A stretch of 64,000 nucleotides of DNA from DYRG01 sp041161065 (GTDB taxonomy: Bacteria; Pseudomonadota; Gammaproteobacteria; Beggiatoales; Beggiatoaceae): NCBI GenBank assembly GCA_041161065.1, contig JBEAVE010000007.1, positions 4,652 to 68,651 on the forward strand, read 5' to 3'. Position numbers and translations under genes: made by a program. How positions within the stretch are numbered: the stretch's first letter is position 1; every line of letters starts with the position of its first letter. This document shows, piece by piece, positions 28,679 through 37,098 of the stretch. Under the pieces are notes generated by a model that saw only the letters and a program-made list of their open reading frames with translations, ran no database searches and was not told where the DNA came from.

Positions 28679-29884
28679 ATGAAGTTATTACACACATCGG
28701 ATTGGCATTTAGGGCATCGTTTGTTAAATCAAGCCGAGCGCGATGTTGAACATCAAGTGGCTTTGGATTGGTTATTGGGGGTTTTGGATCAAGAATCGAT
28801 TGACATCTTATTGATTGCAGGCGATATTTTTGACAGTGCCAATCCCCCGCACAGTGCGCTGCGGCGTTATTATGAATTTTTGACGGCGGTGCGAAAAACC
28901 CATTGCAAACAAGTAGTTATAATCGGCGGCAATCACGATTCGCCCGCATTGTTGAATGCGCCCAAAAATCTTTTACAAAACCTCAATATTCATGTGATTG
29001 GGAGTGTTCAATGGGAAGGTGGGCGGCAGAATTTATCCCAAGAAATTGTTTTAATTGAACATTTAGCGGTGATTGCCGCCGTGCCTTTTTTGCGGGATCG
29101 GGATTTGCGCGCCAAAAATCTCAGCGATTCCATCTCCGAACGTCAAGCCCAATTACAACAGGGAATTATCGAGCATTATGCGCAAGTCGCTGAATTATTA
29201 GAACAATATGAAACGCAATCGATACCCATGATTGCAATGGGGCATTTATTTGCGGCGGGTTCAACGCTGGGAGAATCTGAAAAATCCATTCACGTTGGTA
29301 ATTTAGGGCAAATTAGCGCGGCAGCATTTCCCCAACGCTTTGATTATATTGCATTAGGGCATTTGCATCGTTCGCAACCCGTCGCTTCAAAATATCACAT
29401 TCGTTATTCGGGATCGTTGATTCCATTGAGTTTTCAAGAAGCCGCTAATCCTAAACAAGTATTAATCGTTGAATTTAATGGGCGAGAACTAGAAACTGTT
29501 CGATCTTTAAACGTCCCACAAGCCCGTCAATTCAAGACATTTCGAGGAAAATGGGCGGAAGTTTATGCTCAAATTGGGGCATATCAAAGTGAGAAACCAA
29601 CATGGGCGGAAGTGGTTTTAACTGAAACCCCCGCATTACCCTATTTGCACGCCGAGTTGCAACAACAAGTTAAAACCTCAGCATTAGAGATTTTACGGGT
29701 AGTTTTTGAAATCCCTTCCTATATAGAAAATGCACCCGTTGAAATCCCCCATCAACAATTAGAAGAATTAACCCCATTAGACATTTTTCGTTATCGTTGT
29801 CAAATCGCCCAGAAATCGCCCGAGAAAACCGCTGAATTAGAAATTTTATTTCAACGGATTTTAGAGGAATTGACACCCGATTAA
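28679..29884 (+). CDS. sbcD: Exonuclease SbcD subunit (Mre11-like), without sbcC
   Basis: 401 aa. Calcineurin-like phosphoesterase domain with the full set of metal motifs: HTSDWHLGH (Asp8, His10), AGDIFDS, GGNHDSP, GHLF and GHLHRSQ. With SbcC it opens hairpins and processes double-strand breaks. The C-terminal domain (about 280-400) is complete. No sbcC follows: the next gene is an aminotransferase 77 bp away, so the pair is split in this genome or the partner is elsewhere. There is no clear ribosome site. Confidence 0.92.
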   Translation: MKLLHTSDWHLGHRLLNQAERDVEHQVALDWLLGVLDQESIDILLIAGDIFDSANPPHSALRRYYEFLTAVRKTHCKQVVIIGGNHDSPALLNAPKNLLQNLNIHVIGSVQWEGGRQNLSQEIVLIEHLAVIAAVPFLRDRDLRAKNLSDSISERQAQLQQGIIEHYAQVAELLEQYETQSIPMIAMGHLFAAGSTLGESEKSIHVGNLGQISAAAFPQRFDYIALGHLHRSQPVASKYHIRYSGSLIPLSFQEAANPKQVLIVEFNGRELETVRSLNVPQARQFKTFRGKWAEVYAQIGAYQSEKPTWAEVVLTETPALPYLHAELQQQVKTSALEILRVVFEIPSYIENAPVEIPHQQLEELTPLDIFRYRCQIAQKSPEKTAELEILFQRILEELTPD

Positions 29885-29961
29885 GATAAACAATTGCAAA
29901 GTCCCGCCGTTGTGATTACATTAGAGCATTTTATAACCCACACCTCAAAAGGAGAACAATT

Positions 29962-31140
29962 ATGGCTGGTTCATTTTATCCCCCGCAACGCACGCTAATG
30001 GGACCGGGTCCGTCGGATATGAATCCGCGCGTGAATTTAGCGTTGAGCCGTCCGATCATTGGACATTTAGACCCGTTATTTGTACAAATGATGGATGAAA
30101 TTAAAAGCAAATTACAATACGCTTTTCAAACCACCAATGCTTTAACTTTACCGATTTCTGGACCCGGTTCTGCGGGAATGGAAGCCTGTTTTGTCAATTT
30201 AATTGAACCTAATGATAAAGTGATTGTTTGTCAAAACGGGGTTTTTGGAGGACGCATGAAAGAAAATGTTATGCGTTGTGGTGCAAAACCGATTATGGTC
30301 GAAGATAGCTGGGGAAACCCCATTGATCTAAACAAAGTTGAAGACGCTTTCAAAAGAAATAGCGATATTAAAGCGGTTGCATTTGTTCATGCAGAAACTT
30401 CAACGGGTGTGCAATCAGATGCTAAAGAAATCGCTGAAATTGCTTGTAAATACACTGCTTTAACGATTATGGACGCGGTCACTTCTTTGGGAGGAACGCC
30501 CGTTCAAATTGACGACTGGGGAATTGACGCCGTGTATTCTGGCACGCAGAAATGTTTATCTTGTGTCCCGGGTTTGTCGCCTGTGAGTTTTAGTGAAGCG
30601 GCACAAGCGGTTATTGTGGGAAGAAAAACGCAAGTGCAAAGTTGGTTTTTAGATATGAATTTGATCATGGGTTATTGGGGGAGCAACACGAAACGAGCTT
30701 ATCATCATACCGCGCCCATTAATCCTTTGTACGCATTACATGAAGCCTTAGTTATTTTAGAGGAAGAAGGATTAGAAAATGCTTGGAAACGCCACGAATT
30801 GCACCATGAAGCCTTGAAAGCAGGTTTGGAAGCAATGGGCTTGAGTTTGGTGGTCAAAGAAGCGCACCGTTTGCCGCAATTGAATGCCGTGAAAATCCCC
30901 GACGGCGTGAACGAAGCGCGGGTGCGGGAGCGGTTATTGAACGAATATCACTTGGAAATCGGGGCGGGTTTGGGTCCGTTAGCGGGTAAAATTTGGCGGA
31001 TCGGGCTGATGGGGCACAGCGCAAATCAACGTAATGTCTTGTATTGCTTGAATAGTTTGGAGTCGGTTTTATTAACCGAGGGCATTCCTGTTCCCGCCGG
31101 CGCAGCCGTCAAAGCCGCCATCGCAGAATACCAAGAATAA
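29962..31140 (+). CDS. Alanine-glyoxylate / serine-pyruvate type aminotransferase
   Basis: 392 aa PLP enzyme of fold type I, class V. Conserved LMGPGPSDMNPRV at the start, GSGSAGME-like substrate loop (ISGPGSAGMEA), the Asp of MDAVTSLGG that pairs with the PLP nitrogen, and the PLP lysine in SGTQKCLS (about Lys197). Known relatives transaminate alanine, serine or glyoxylate, as in glycolate or photorespiratory-type carbon salvage; which one is preferred cannot be read. AAAAGGAG precedes ATG. The 3' third is more GC-rich. Stands alone. Confidence 0.88.
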   Translation: MAGSFYPPQRTLMGPGPSDMNPRVNLALSRPIIGHLDPLFVQMMDEIKSKLQYAFQTTNALTLPISGPGSAGMEACFVNLIEPNDKVIVCQNGVFGGRMKENVMRCGAKPIMVEDSWGNPIDLNKVEDAFKRNSDIKAVAFVHAETSTGVQSDAKEIAEIACKYTALTIMDAVTSLGGTPVQIDDWGIDAVYSGTQKCLSCVPGLSPVSFSEAAQAVIVGRKTQVQSWFLDMNLIMGYWGSNTKRAYHHTAPINPLYALHEALVILEEEGLENAWKRHELHHEALKAGLEAMGLSLVVKEAHRLPQLNAVKIPDGVNEARVRERLLNEYHLEIGAGLGPLAGKIWRIGLMGHSANQRNVLYCLNSLESVLLTEGIPVPAGAAVKAAIAEYQE

Positions 31141-31145
31141 AATTG

Positions 31146-31205
31146 AGTGGTATAGTTTTGAATGATCTACACATTTTACAAATGATCAATTGAAATTATA
31201 CCACT
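31146..31205. repeat. Inverted repeat between convergent aminotransferase and helicase genes
   Basis: AGTGGTATA (31146-31154) pairs with TATACCACT (31197-31205). Inside, TGATC (31163-31167) pairs with GATCA. This gives a long imperfect hairpin filling the intergenic gap. It could be a bidirectional terminator or a small palindromic element; no T-run follows either arm. Confidence 0.45.
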
Positions 31206-31213
31206 GTTGTTTG

Positions 31214-33079
31214 TTATGAGCGTTTCTTAGGTGGACGCGAGGAAGTTGCTCTGGATTTAGAACTAGAGGAACGATCACCGCGTTCTCCTCTTTCTCCTCT
31301 TTCTGGACGTTCTGTAGAAAGCCGCCGTGAACGGGGAGTTGGCGAGCGTGGTTTGCTCGATCTTTCTTCGCCCATTTCATGACCACTTGCAACACTCATT
31401 TGTAATTGCTGACCACACACCCAAACTTTATGCAACTGTTTAATCAGTTCTTTAGGCAGTCCGTCGGGCAAATCAATGGTACTAAAATCATCGAATAATT
31501 TAATTTGACCAATGTTTTTGCTATCGATGCCGGCTTCGTTTGCAATTGCGCCGACAATATGTTTGGGTTGAACGCCGTGTGCGCGCCCGACTTCAATTCT
31601 ATAACGCACCATGCCCGCTTCGTGGCTTTGAAAAACCGGCGGTTGATCGTCGCGGGGCGGACGTTCGCGGCGTGATCTGTCGGGTCTTTCTGACCGTTCT
31701 GCGCGTTCTCTTTCTCTCTCGTAGATTTGATCGTCGATGGCTTTTTCTTTAGGCGTTTTCTTCTTGATCATTAAAGGACGTTCTTTTTGAACGAGAAACG
31801 CTAATGCCGCCGCAATTTCACTCATACCCGTGTTATGTTCTTCTTGATAACCTGTCATCAAATTTTCAAAGAAACTGAGCTCTTCTGATTCTAAGGTTTT
31901 TGAAATGGTTTGTTTAAACTGTGTAATACGTCGATCAACAATATCATCATGACTAGGTAATTGCATCGGAGTAATAGGTTGGCGTGTCGCTTTTTCTATC
32001 GCCCGAAGCATACGTTGCTCACGCGGAGAAACAAACAAAATCGCCTCGCCTTTCTTACCCGCCCGACCTGTTCTACCAATGCGATGAACATAGGCTTCGG
32101 TGTCGGTTGGAATATCGTAATTAATAACGTGAGAAATTCTTTCAACATTCAAACCCCGCGCGGCGACATCAGTTGCAATAACAATATCTAAAGAACCATT
32201 ACGCAAATTTTCAATGGTTTTCTCACGAACGGGTTGATTCATATCGCCATTTAAGGGAGAACACGCATAGCCGCGCGCTTCTAATTTATCAGCTAATTCA
32301 ACGGTTTCCGTTTTAGTGCGCACAAAAATAATGATTGCGTCAAAATCTTCAATTTCTAAAATACGGGTGAGCGCGTCGATTTTGTGCGTGCCGGTGACTT
32401 GCCAATAACGTTGATTGATGCTGGCGACGGTGACGGTTTTAGTTTGAATGCGGATTTCAACGGGATCGCGTAAATGTTTGCGGGCGATATGGCGAATTTC
32501 GTCGGGCATGGTCGCGGAAAATAGCGCGATTTGGCGATTTTTGGGGGTGTGATCGAGAATATCGTTCACGTCGTCGATAAAACCCATGCGCAGCATTTCA
32601 TCGGCTTCGTCGAGCACTAAACACGACAATTGATCTAAAACCAACGTGCCGCGCCCTAAATGATCCAAAATCCGCCCGGGCGTGCCAACCACCGCGTGAA
32701 CCCCGCGTTTTAATTGACGCAATTGGGTGCTCATGCCTTGACCGCCGTAGACAGGTAAAATGTGAAAACCTTGCAAATGGCGCGCGTATTTTTGCATCGC
32801 TTCGGCGACTTGGATCGCGAGTTCGCGGGTCGGCGTTAAAACCAACAATTGCGTGTGGGTTTTCTGAATATTTATTTTGCTCAACAGCGGCAGTGCAAAC
32901 GCGGCGGTTTTACCCGTCCCTGTTTGCGCTTGACCCAACAAATCGCGCCCTTCCAATAAGGGAGGAATGCTTTGCGCTTGAATGGGCGAGGGAGTTTCGT
33001 AACCTATTTCATTGACGGCTTGGAGAATTTCGGGTGCAAGTGCCAGTTGCGAAAATTGGCTGATTATTTCTGTGGACAT
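31214..33079 (-). CDS. deaD: DEAD-box RNA helicase, DeaD/CsdA type
   Basis: 621 aa. Q-motif region (YETPSPIQAQSIP), Walker A AQTGTGKT (51-58), PTRELA, DEAD box (157-160), SAT, and HRIGRTGR. A DbpA/CsdA-like RNA-binding domain lies at about 485-560. The C-terminal tail (about 565-621) is rich in Arg, Ser, Gly and Glu with several RGER-type repeats, typical of non-specific RNA contact. It remodels rRNA and mRNA structures, often in the cold. Convergent with the aminotransferase gene. The 5' part (32360-33079) is clearly more GC-rich than the middle. Confidence 0.93.
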   Translation of the reverse strand: MSTEIISQFSQLALAPEILQAVNEIGYETPSPIQAQSIPPLLEGRDLLGQAQTGTGKTAAFALPLLSKINIQKTHTQLLVLTPTRELAIQVAEAMQKYARHLQGFHILPVYGGQGMSTQLRQLKRGVHAVVGTPGRILDHLGRGTLVLDQLSCLVLDEADEMLRMGFIDDVNDILDHTPKNRQIALFSATMPDEIRHIARKHLRDPVEIRIQTKTVTVASINQRYWQVTGTHKIDALTRILEIEDFDAIIIFVRTKTETVELADKLEARGYACSPLNGDMNQPVREKTIENLRNGSLDIVIATDVAARGLNVERISHVINYDIPTDTEAYVHRIGRTGRAGKKGEAILFVSPREQRMLRAIEKATRQPITPMQLPSHDDIVDRRITQFKQTISKTLESEELSFFENLMTGYQEEHNTGMSEIAAALAFLVQKERPLMIKKKTPKEKAIDDQIYERERERAERSERPDRSRRERPPRDDQPPVFQSHEAGMVRYRIEVGRAHGVQPKHIVGAIANEAGIDSKNIGQIKLFDDFSTIDLPDGLPKELIKQLHKVWVCGQQLQMSVASGHEMGEERSSKPRSPTPRSRRLSTERPERGERGERGDRSSSSKSRATSSRPPKKRS

Positions 33080-33129
33080 AGAAAACCTGAGTGATAAAAT
33101 CCTCTCTTTACAAAAGGACTTTTGGGGAC

Positions 33130-33294
33130 ATGATTGTTAAGTCCGTAATTTTACCTGAATTAACTAATCGATGTTGGCTTTATTTTGTGCGTCGCACCGT
33201 TTATCTGGTAAATTTGACCGTACAGCACTTTTTGCAATACGCCATCAGTAAATTTGGATATTCTGCACTCGGCATCTCCAAATTGTGTGCTTAA
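33130..33294 (+). CDS. Possible 54-aa small protein, or a small RNA
   Basis: An ATG at 33130 follows TTGGGGAC and opens a 54-codon frame (MIVKSVILPELTN..., with a hydrophobic middle and C-terminal CA). A strong terminator starts 8 bp after the stop, so something on the plus strand is transcribed and ended here. No family was recognised. It is divergent from deaD and convergent with the secreted-protein gene. The coding call is uncertain; a non-coding transcript would fit as well. Confidence 0.35.
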   Translation: MIVKSVILPELTNRCWLYFVRRTVYLVNLTVQHFLQYAISKFGYSALGISKLCA

Positions 33295-33301
33295 CTTTAA
33301 G

Positions 33302-33340
33302 TCCTGTTCCTGACGACCTCATTGGAACAGGATTTTTTTT
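33302..33340 (+). terminator. Intrinsic terminator on the plus strand
   Basis: TCCTGTTCC (33302-33310) and GGAACAGGA (33324-33332) form a perfect 9-bp stem with a 13-nt loop, followed directly by eight T residues. Confidence 0.85.
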
Positions 33341-33975
33341 ATTTGTTAATTTCAATCTCAGTTGCAAAGGTTTCAACTTGTTTATTAAAAGAGAAATCAA
33401 TCGGGGCGGGTGTGGGTGGTGTAACTGTGACAGTGCAAGTTGTTCCAGCAGTAATTGCAGTTCCAGCAGTGTAAGGCGTGCCTGTTGGGCAAGCTAAACT
33501 TCCACCCGTTACGCTGCTAAATGTTACATTTTGTCCCCCCATAGAAGCCGAAATCGTAATAGTGTTTCCTGTTGTCATGCTTGAAACATTCAAAGCAATT
33601 GAAGCCAAAGATGAATTACGATTCACTATAGTTTTATTGCCTGAATTAAATTTAAGCACGCTTCCGTTCCATCCGCCGAACATAAGCGTTCCTGCTGTAA
33701 CTGTATCAGTTGCGCTTAAAGCTAGATATTTTCCACTACATATCCCCATAATATCCCCGCTTCCCATACTAATTGTCCCTGAGCCTATCGCACCACCACA
33801 ACCTATTGACGACCATTTAGTTCCATCAGTTAAGTCTGCACCTGTGATGTTGTTCGCACTGAAATAACTGCTTGCTAACGCCTGTCCGCTTGCCAATAAA
33901 GCCAATCCACAAACTATTGATTTAATTAAAGTAAAATGGGGTGGGGTAACTCGTTGAAAAAACAGAAGTTTTCAT
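33339..33975 (-). pseudogene. Secreted protein with Ig-like/beta-rich body, frameshifted in the signal peptide
   Basis: The open part encodes 188 aa: end of a signal peptide (CGLALLASGQALA), then a Ser/Thr/Gly-rich body with a Cys-loop (LACPTGTPYTAGT) and an Ig-like C-terminus. The natural start seems to be ATG at 33975, preceded by GGAGATATTTT, which reads MKTSVF. A run of six A (33957-33962, plus strand) then throws the frame out. With five A the protein would read on smoothly through QRVTPPHFTLIKSIVCGLALLA. So the gene is either broken, slips at the run, or starts inefficiently at an internal TTG (33905). Function not recognised. Confidence 0.55.
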
Positions 33976-34118
33976 AAAATATCTCCAAATTGGTTGAAAA
34001 AAAAAGCGACATTCTAGAACAATCATAAACCAAAAACCAATTTTTAATAAATCTAAAAAAATCAACAGTTTAATCATTGATGATAATTTAAGCTAAAAAA
34101 ATAGTTAAACAGGATTTT

Positions 34119-35294
34119 TTATTTGGAAATCGGGATAGATAACAACGGGTTAGGTGCATTTTGATCGGTCGGCGAGGGTTTTGAACTGGAATCAGAAAAA
34201 TCCCCAATCAATTTTTTGGGCGGCGGGGCATTCTCAAAACGGGTGGTCGGCAACACGCCATGCGGATCAATTCGCAAAATACGCGGCGGCAACGCATAAC
34301 CTTTTGATTCAACTGTCATTAAATAAGCATACTCTCGTTTCTTTTTATCGACTCTTTCTTTAGCCGTTTCTTCGGTTTTTTTGTTCACATTTAAAGCGGG
34401 TTTTTCTTCTGATGTCATTTGAATCGCAATCGTATAAAAATTGCTCCCCGTTTTAACATAATGAAACCAAGGCGTGGCTTTCTGTAAATCATTAGGTAAA
34501 ATGTATGCTTGCAAATCAGAATTAGATTTAATTTCTTGCACTTTTCTCAACGCAATAATCTTTTCAACATTCTCTTCATTCATTCCCGGAATCATTAACA
34601 ATGCTTCAGCCGTTGCATAATTAGGATTTACGCCACTTAATGCGCCATAAATCGTAAAAACTGCTGATAATTCAACCTCTTTAAACAACTCATCAAAGCC
34701 TTTAATTAAACGCAGTTCCTCGACCGTTTCGGGTAATCCATTACGCGGTTCGTAAGGCGGTTCTAAGGTTAAATAATAATCTTTTTCTGCCCCATTCAAA
34801 CGGCTCAAATCATCGCTATCCAACCAATCTTCCCAGCATTGCGTTAGCGCATCGAGTTTCTCTGGATTATCTTCACCGAGTTTTTGTTTGAACAAATCGC
34901 GCCATTGTGGAATAGTTAAACGCCGAATATTAAACAAACCTGCATGATCATAAATACGTACTTTTACACCTTCTGGCATTTGATGCGACATTTCTAAAAC
35001 CTGCCCATTGAAATGCAATAACGGTGTATCTATTTCACTAAAAATTGTTTGCAAGTTGTTTGATTTATTCTTATCCTCTTCCTCTATTGGCATTCGCTGC
35101 AACATGATTTCAAACATCGCATATTGTGCGGCTTTCAGCAAAATTGCTCGCTTATCGACACCCGCTCGATGATAAAACACCGCTTTCGCCGACAAACGCA
35201 CTTCCGATGCAATCGTTGAAACCAATAAAATAGCCAGTGCAATTGTCCACAACACCAAAATCAACACCGCCCCTCGTTGTGTTGATCGTTTCAT
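34119..35294 (-). CDS. gspK: Type II secretion minor pseudopilin GspK
   Basis: 391 aa. N-terminal prepilin-like segment (QRGAVLILVLWTIALAIL) followed by the GspK body: IYDHAGLFNIRRL, CWEDWLDSDDLSRLNGAE, Pro-Arg-Asn-Gly-Leu-Pro and ELRLIKGFD. GspK caps the pseudopilus tip with GspI and GspJ. Those partners are not next to it, nor are gspF and gspD, which lie 28 kb away. The C-terminal tail (about 300-391) is longer and more charged than the core and ends with a Pro/Ser-rich part. It is the last gene of the minus-strand cluster, 45 nt after the kinase gene. Confidence 0.85.
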   Translation of the reverse strand: MKRSTQRGAVLILVLWTIALAILLVSTIASEVRLSAKAVFYHRAGVDKRAILLKAAQYAMFEIMLQRMPIEEEDKNKSNNLQTIFSEIDTPLLHFNGQVLEMSHQMPEGVKVRIYDHAGLFNIRRLTIPQWRDLFKQKLGEDNPEKLDALTQCWEDWLDSDDLSRLNGAEKDYYLTLEPPYEPRNGLPETVEELRLIKGFDELFKEVELSAVFTIYGALSGVNPNYATAEALLMIPGMNEENVEKIIALRKVQEIKSNSDLQAYILPNDLQKATPWFHYVKTGSNFYTIAIQMTSEEKPALNVNKKTEETAKERVDKKKREYAYLMTVESKGYALPPRILRIDPHGVLPTTRFENAPPPKKLIGDFSDSSSKPSPTDQNAPNPLLSIPISK

Positions 35295-35339
35295 AACAAA
35301 TGATTGAATAACATCAAAACTAGCATCTTTTTTACCTCA

Positions 35340-36758
35340 CTATTTTCCTAAGGGCAAAATGATTTCTACACGCACGCCGATGCTTTCAAAATTGTTGAGA
35401 ATCTGGCAATAACCACCTAATCCGCGAACTAAAGAATTAATGGCGGTTAATCCTAATCCCATACCTGCGATTTCACCCGTAATATACTTTTCACTTTGAT
35501 AATAAGGTTTGAGCACTTTTGAAAGCTCATCTTGCGCTAATGTTCTTCCATTATCGCTAATAACAAAAGTGAGTTTATCTGGCATCGATTGTTCAATAGA
35601 AACCGTAACTTCTGGTAATTTAGAGGGGTGAAACTTTTTGGAATTGGTGAATAATTCACGAAATATCCAAGTAAGTAATTCTAAGTCGGCAGCAAGTACA
35701 ACGGAATCAAAAGAAGGATTGAGAGCAATGCGCAAAAGAATTTTGGTTTCGTCGGCGAGAGAAACGAGAGGAGTTTTCAAATCGGCAACCGTGCATTTGC
35801 TATCAGGTTTCAAGAGTTTAGGAACGTGTTGCATATAATGGATAACTTCGCTCACTTGTTGGCGCAATCTTTTTGCACTAAACGCGGCGATTTCCCAGTA
35901 TTCCTGCCATTCGTCGGGAAGCGTATCAAGCGACGGCGGGTGTTCAATCAACGCTAACCCATTGACAGGCGTCAATAATTTGTGCGCGATCAAATCTTGA
36001 AAAATCCAGGTTTGTCGAATGGTTTTAACCTGTTCACTGACATTGGTCAAACGCACTAAATGTTGATTTATGGCATGAAAAACATCAACTTGCAACCATA
36101 ATTCTCGCGCTTCGGTGGTTTCTGGACGCACCAAATGACGGGTTTGAGAATTAAACAACCAGTTTTCCCATTCACAAGGGACTCGACGATAATTTTTATC
36201 GACCGCATTGAGAAATGAAATAGATGAATTTTCAATATCTTGCGCGCGAATAGTCAAATAATCGGCAGCTTTAGGGTTTGCATAACAAATGGTTTCTTTT
36301 GCGTCGAGCAACAAATACCCCTCTTGCGTATGTTGCGCAACCCATTCAAATTTCTGGCGTTCTCCCATCAGCCGTCGATAGCGATTCAACCGCAAAATTG
36401 ACCGCACGCGCGTGCGTAATTCTAATCGGTCAAAGGGTTTTGTAATGAAATCATCTGCGCCCGATTCTAACCCTTGCAATCGGGATTCTTTATCGTTCAA
36501 CGCAGTGAGCAACAGGATAGGAATTTCTGCTAATTGGGGATTAGAACGAATCGCCTCACAAACCGCATAACCGTCCATTTCTGGCATCATCACGTCCAAT
36601 AAAATTAAATCGGGCTGATGCTCAATCGTTAATTGCAGGGCTTCTAATCCATCTCGCGCAGTCAAAAAACGACAATTTTCTCTCCGCAATAATGTTCCCA
36701 ACAAATCACGACCATTCTCATCATCATCAACAATTAAAACTAACGGTTCACTAGACAT
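35340..36758 (-). CDS. Response regulator-PAS-histidine kinase hybrid
   Basis: 472 aa, soluble. Receiver domain (5-120) with phospho-acceptor Asp55 (LLDVMMPEMDG) and Lys in TKPFD. A PAS-like domain follows (about 133-235). A divergent dimerisation helix has His259 in AHKLLTPVNG. The ATPase domain has a recognisable N-box (RELFTNSKKF) and GMGLGLTAI, but the G1 box is altered (ISDNGRTL). No membrane segment, so it takes its signal from another kinase through the receiver. The ATG lies 5 nt after the 109-aa gene. Confidence 0.85.
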   Translation of the reverse strand: MSSEPLVLIVDDDENGRDLLGTLLRRENCRFLTARDGLEALQLTIEHQPDLILLDVMMPEMDGYAVCEAIRSNPQLAEIPILLLTALNDKESRLQGLESGADDFITKPFDRLELRTRVRSILRLNRYRRLMGERQKFEWVAQHTQEGYLLLDAKETICYANPKAADYLTIRAQDIENSSISFLNAVDKNYRRVPCEWENWLFNSQTRHLVRPETTEARELWLQVDVFHAINQHLVRLTNVSEQVKTIRQTWIFQDLIAHKLLTPVNGLALIEHPPSLDTLPDEWQEYWEIAAFSAKRLRQQVSEVIHYMQHVPKLLKPDSKCTVADLKTPLVSLADETKILLRIALNPSFDSVVLAADLELLTWIFRELFTNSKKFHPSKLPEVTVSIEQSMPDKLTFVISDNGRTLAQDELSKVLKPYYQSEKYITGEIAGMGLGLTAINSLVRGLGGYCQILNNFESIGVRVEIILPLGK

Positions 36759-36763
36759 ATTCT

Positions 36764-37093
36764 TTAATCATCATTAATGCGCATACCATTTCGATGGACG
36801 CGGTTAATATCTTCTAATAACGATTTGAATGGCAAGGTTTTATAATTCAGTTTCTTTATCTTTGACATATAAGGCAAATCACCGTTTGCATAGATGTGTG
36901 AACCATTAGTTAAATGGGTTTTTAAGGTTTGCAAATCGCGTTCAAGTTCGCCCACTATTTCCAATGAACTTTCCATACCTTCCATATCAAATTCAACTGC
37001 TGCCCGCAAATCGCTGACCTCAAATAATGCTTGCTCAATTAACCCCAGATATTCTTCCAAATTCGTCGGGTCTTGCTTTGTCAATATTGCCAC
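36764..37093 (-). CDS. 109-aa acidic helical protein of unknown function
   Basis: Starts with GTG; GGAGAG inside the end of the restriction gene is its ribosome site. Residues 10-60 are strongly acidic and predicted helical (heptad-like ELERDLQTLKTHL). The C-terminal half is basic and ends MRINDD. No family recognised. It lies 5 nt after the restriction-enzyme gene and 5 nt before the response-regulator kinase gene, so it is probably co-translated with both. A role as a partner of the kinase is a guess from position only. Confidence 0.65.
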   Translation of the reverse strand: MAILTKQDPTNLEEYLGLIEQALFEVSDLRAAVEFDMEGMESSLEIVGELERDLQTLKTHLTNGSHIYANGDLPYMSKIKKLNYKTLPFKSLLEDINRVHRNGMRINDD

Positions 37094-37098
37094 TTCTT

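Noticed and set aside
33478..33867. 129-aa plus-strand frame
   Set aside because: It is the antisense of the secreted-protein gene; its Ser/Pro/Val-rich content mirrors that gene, and it has no ribosome site.
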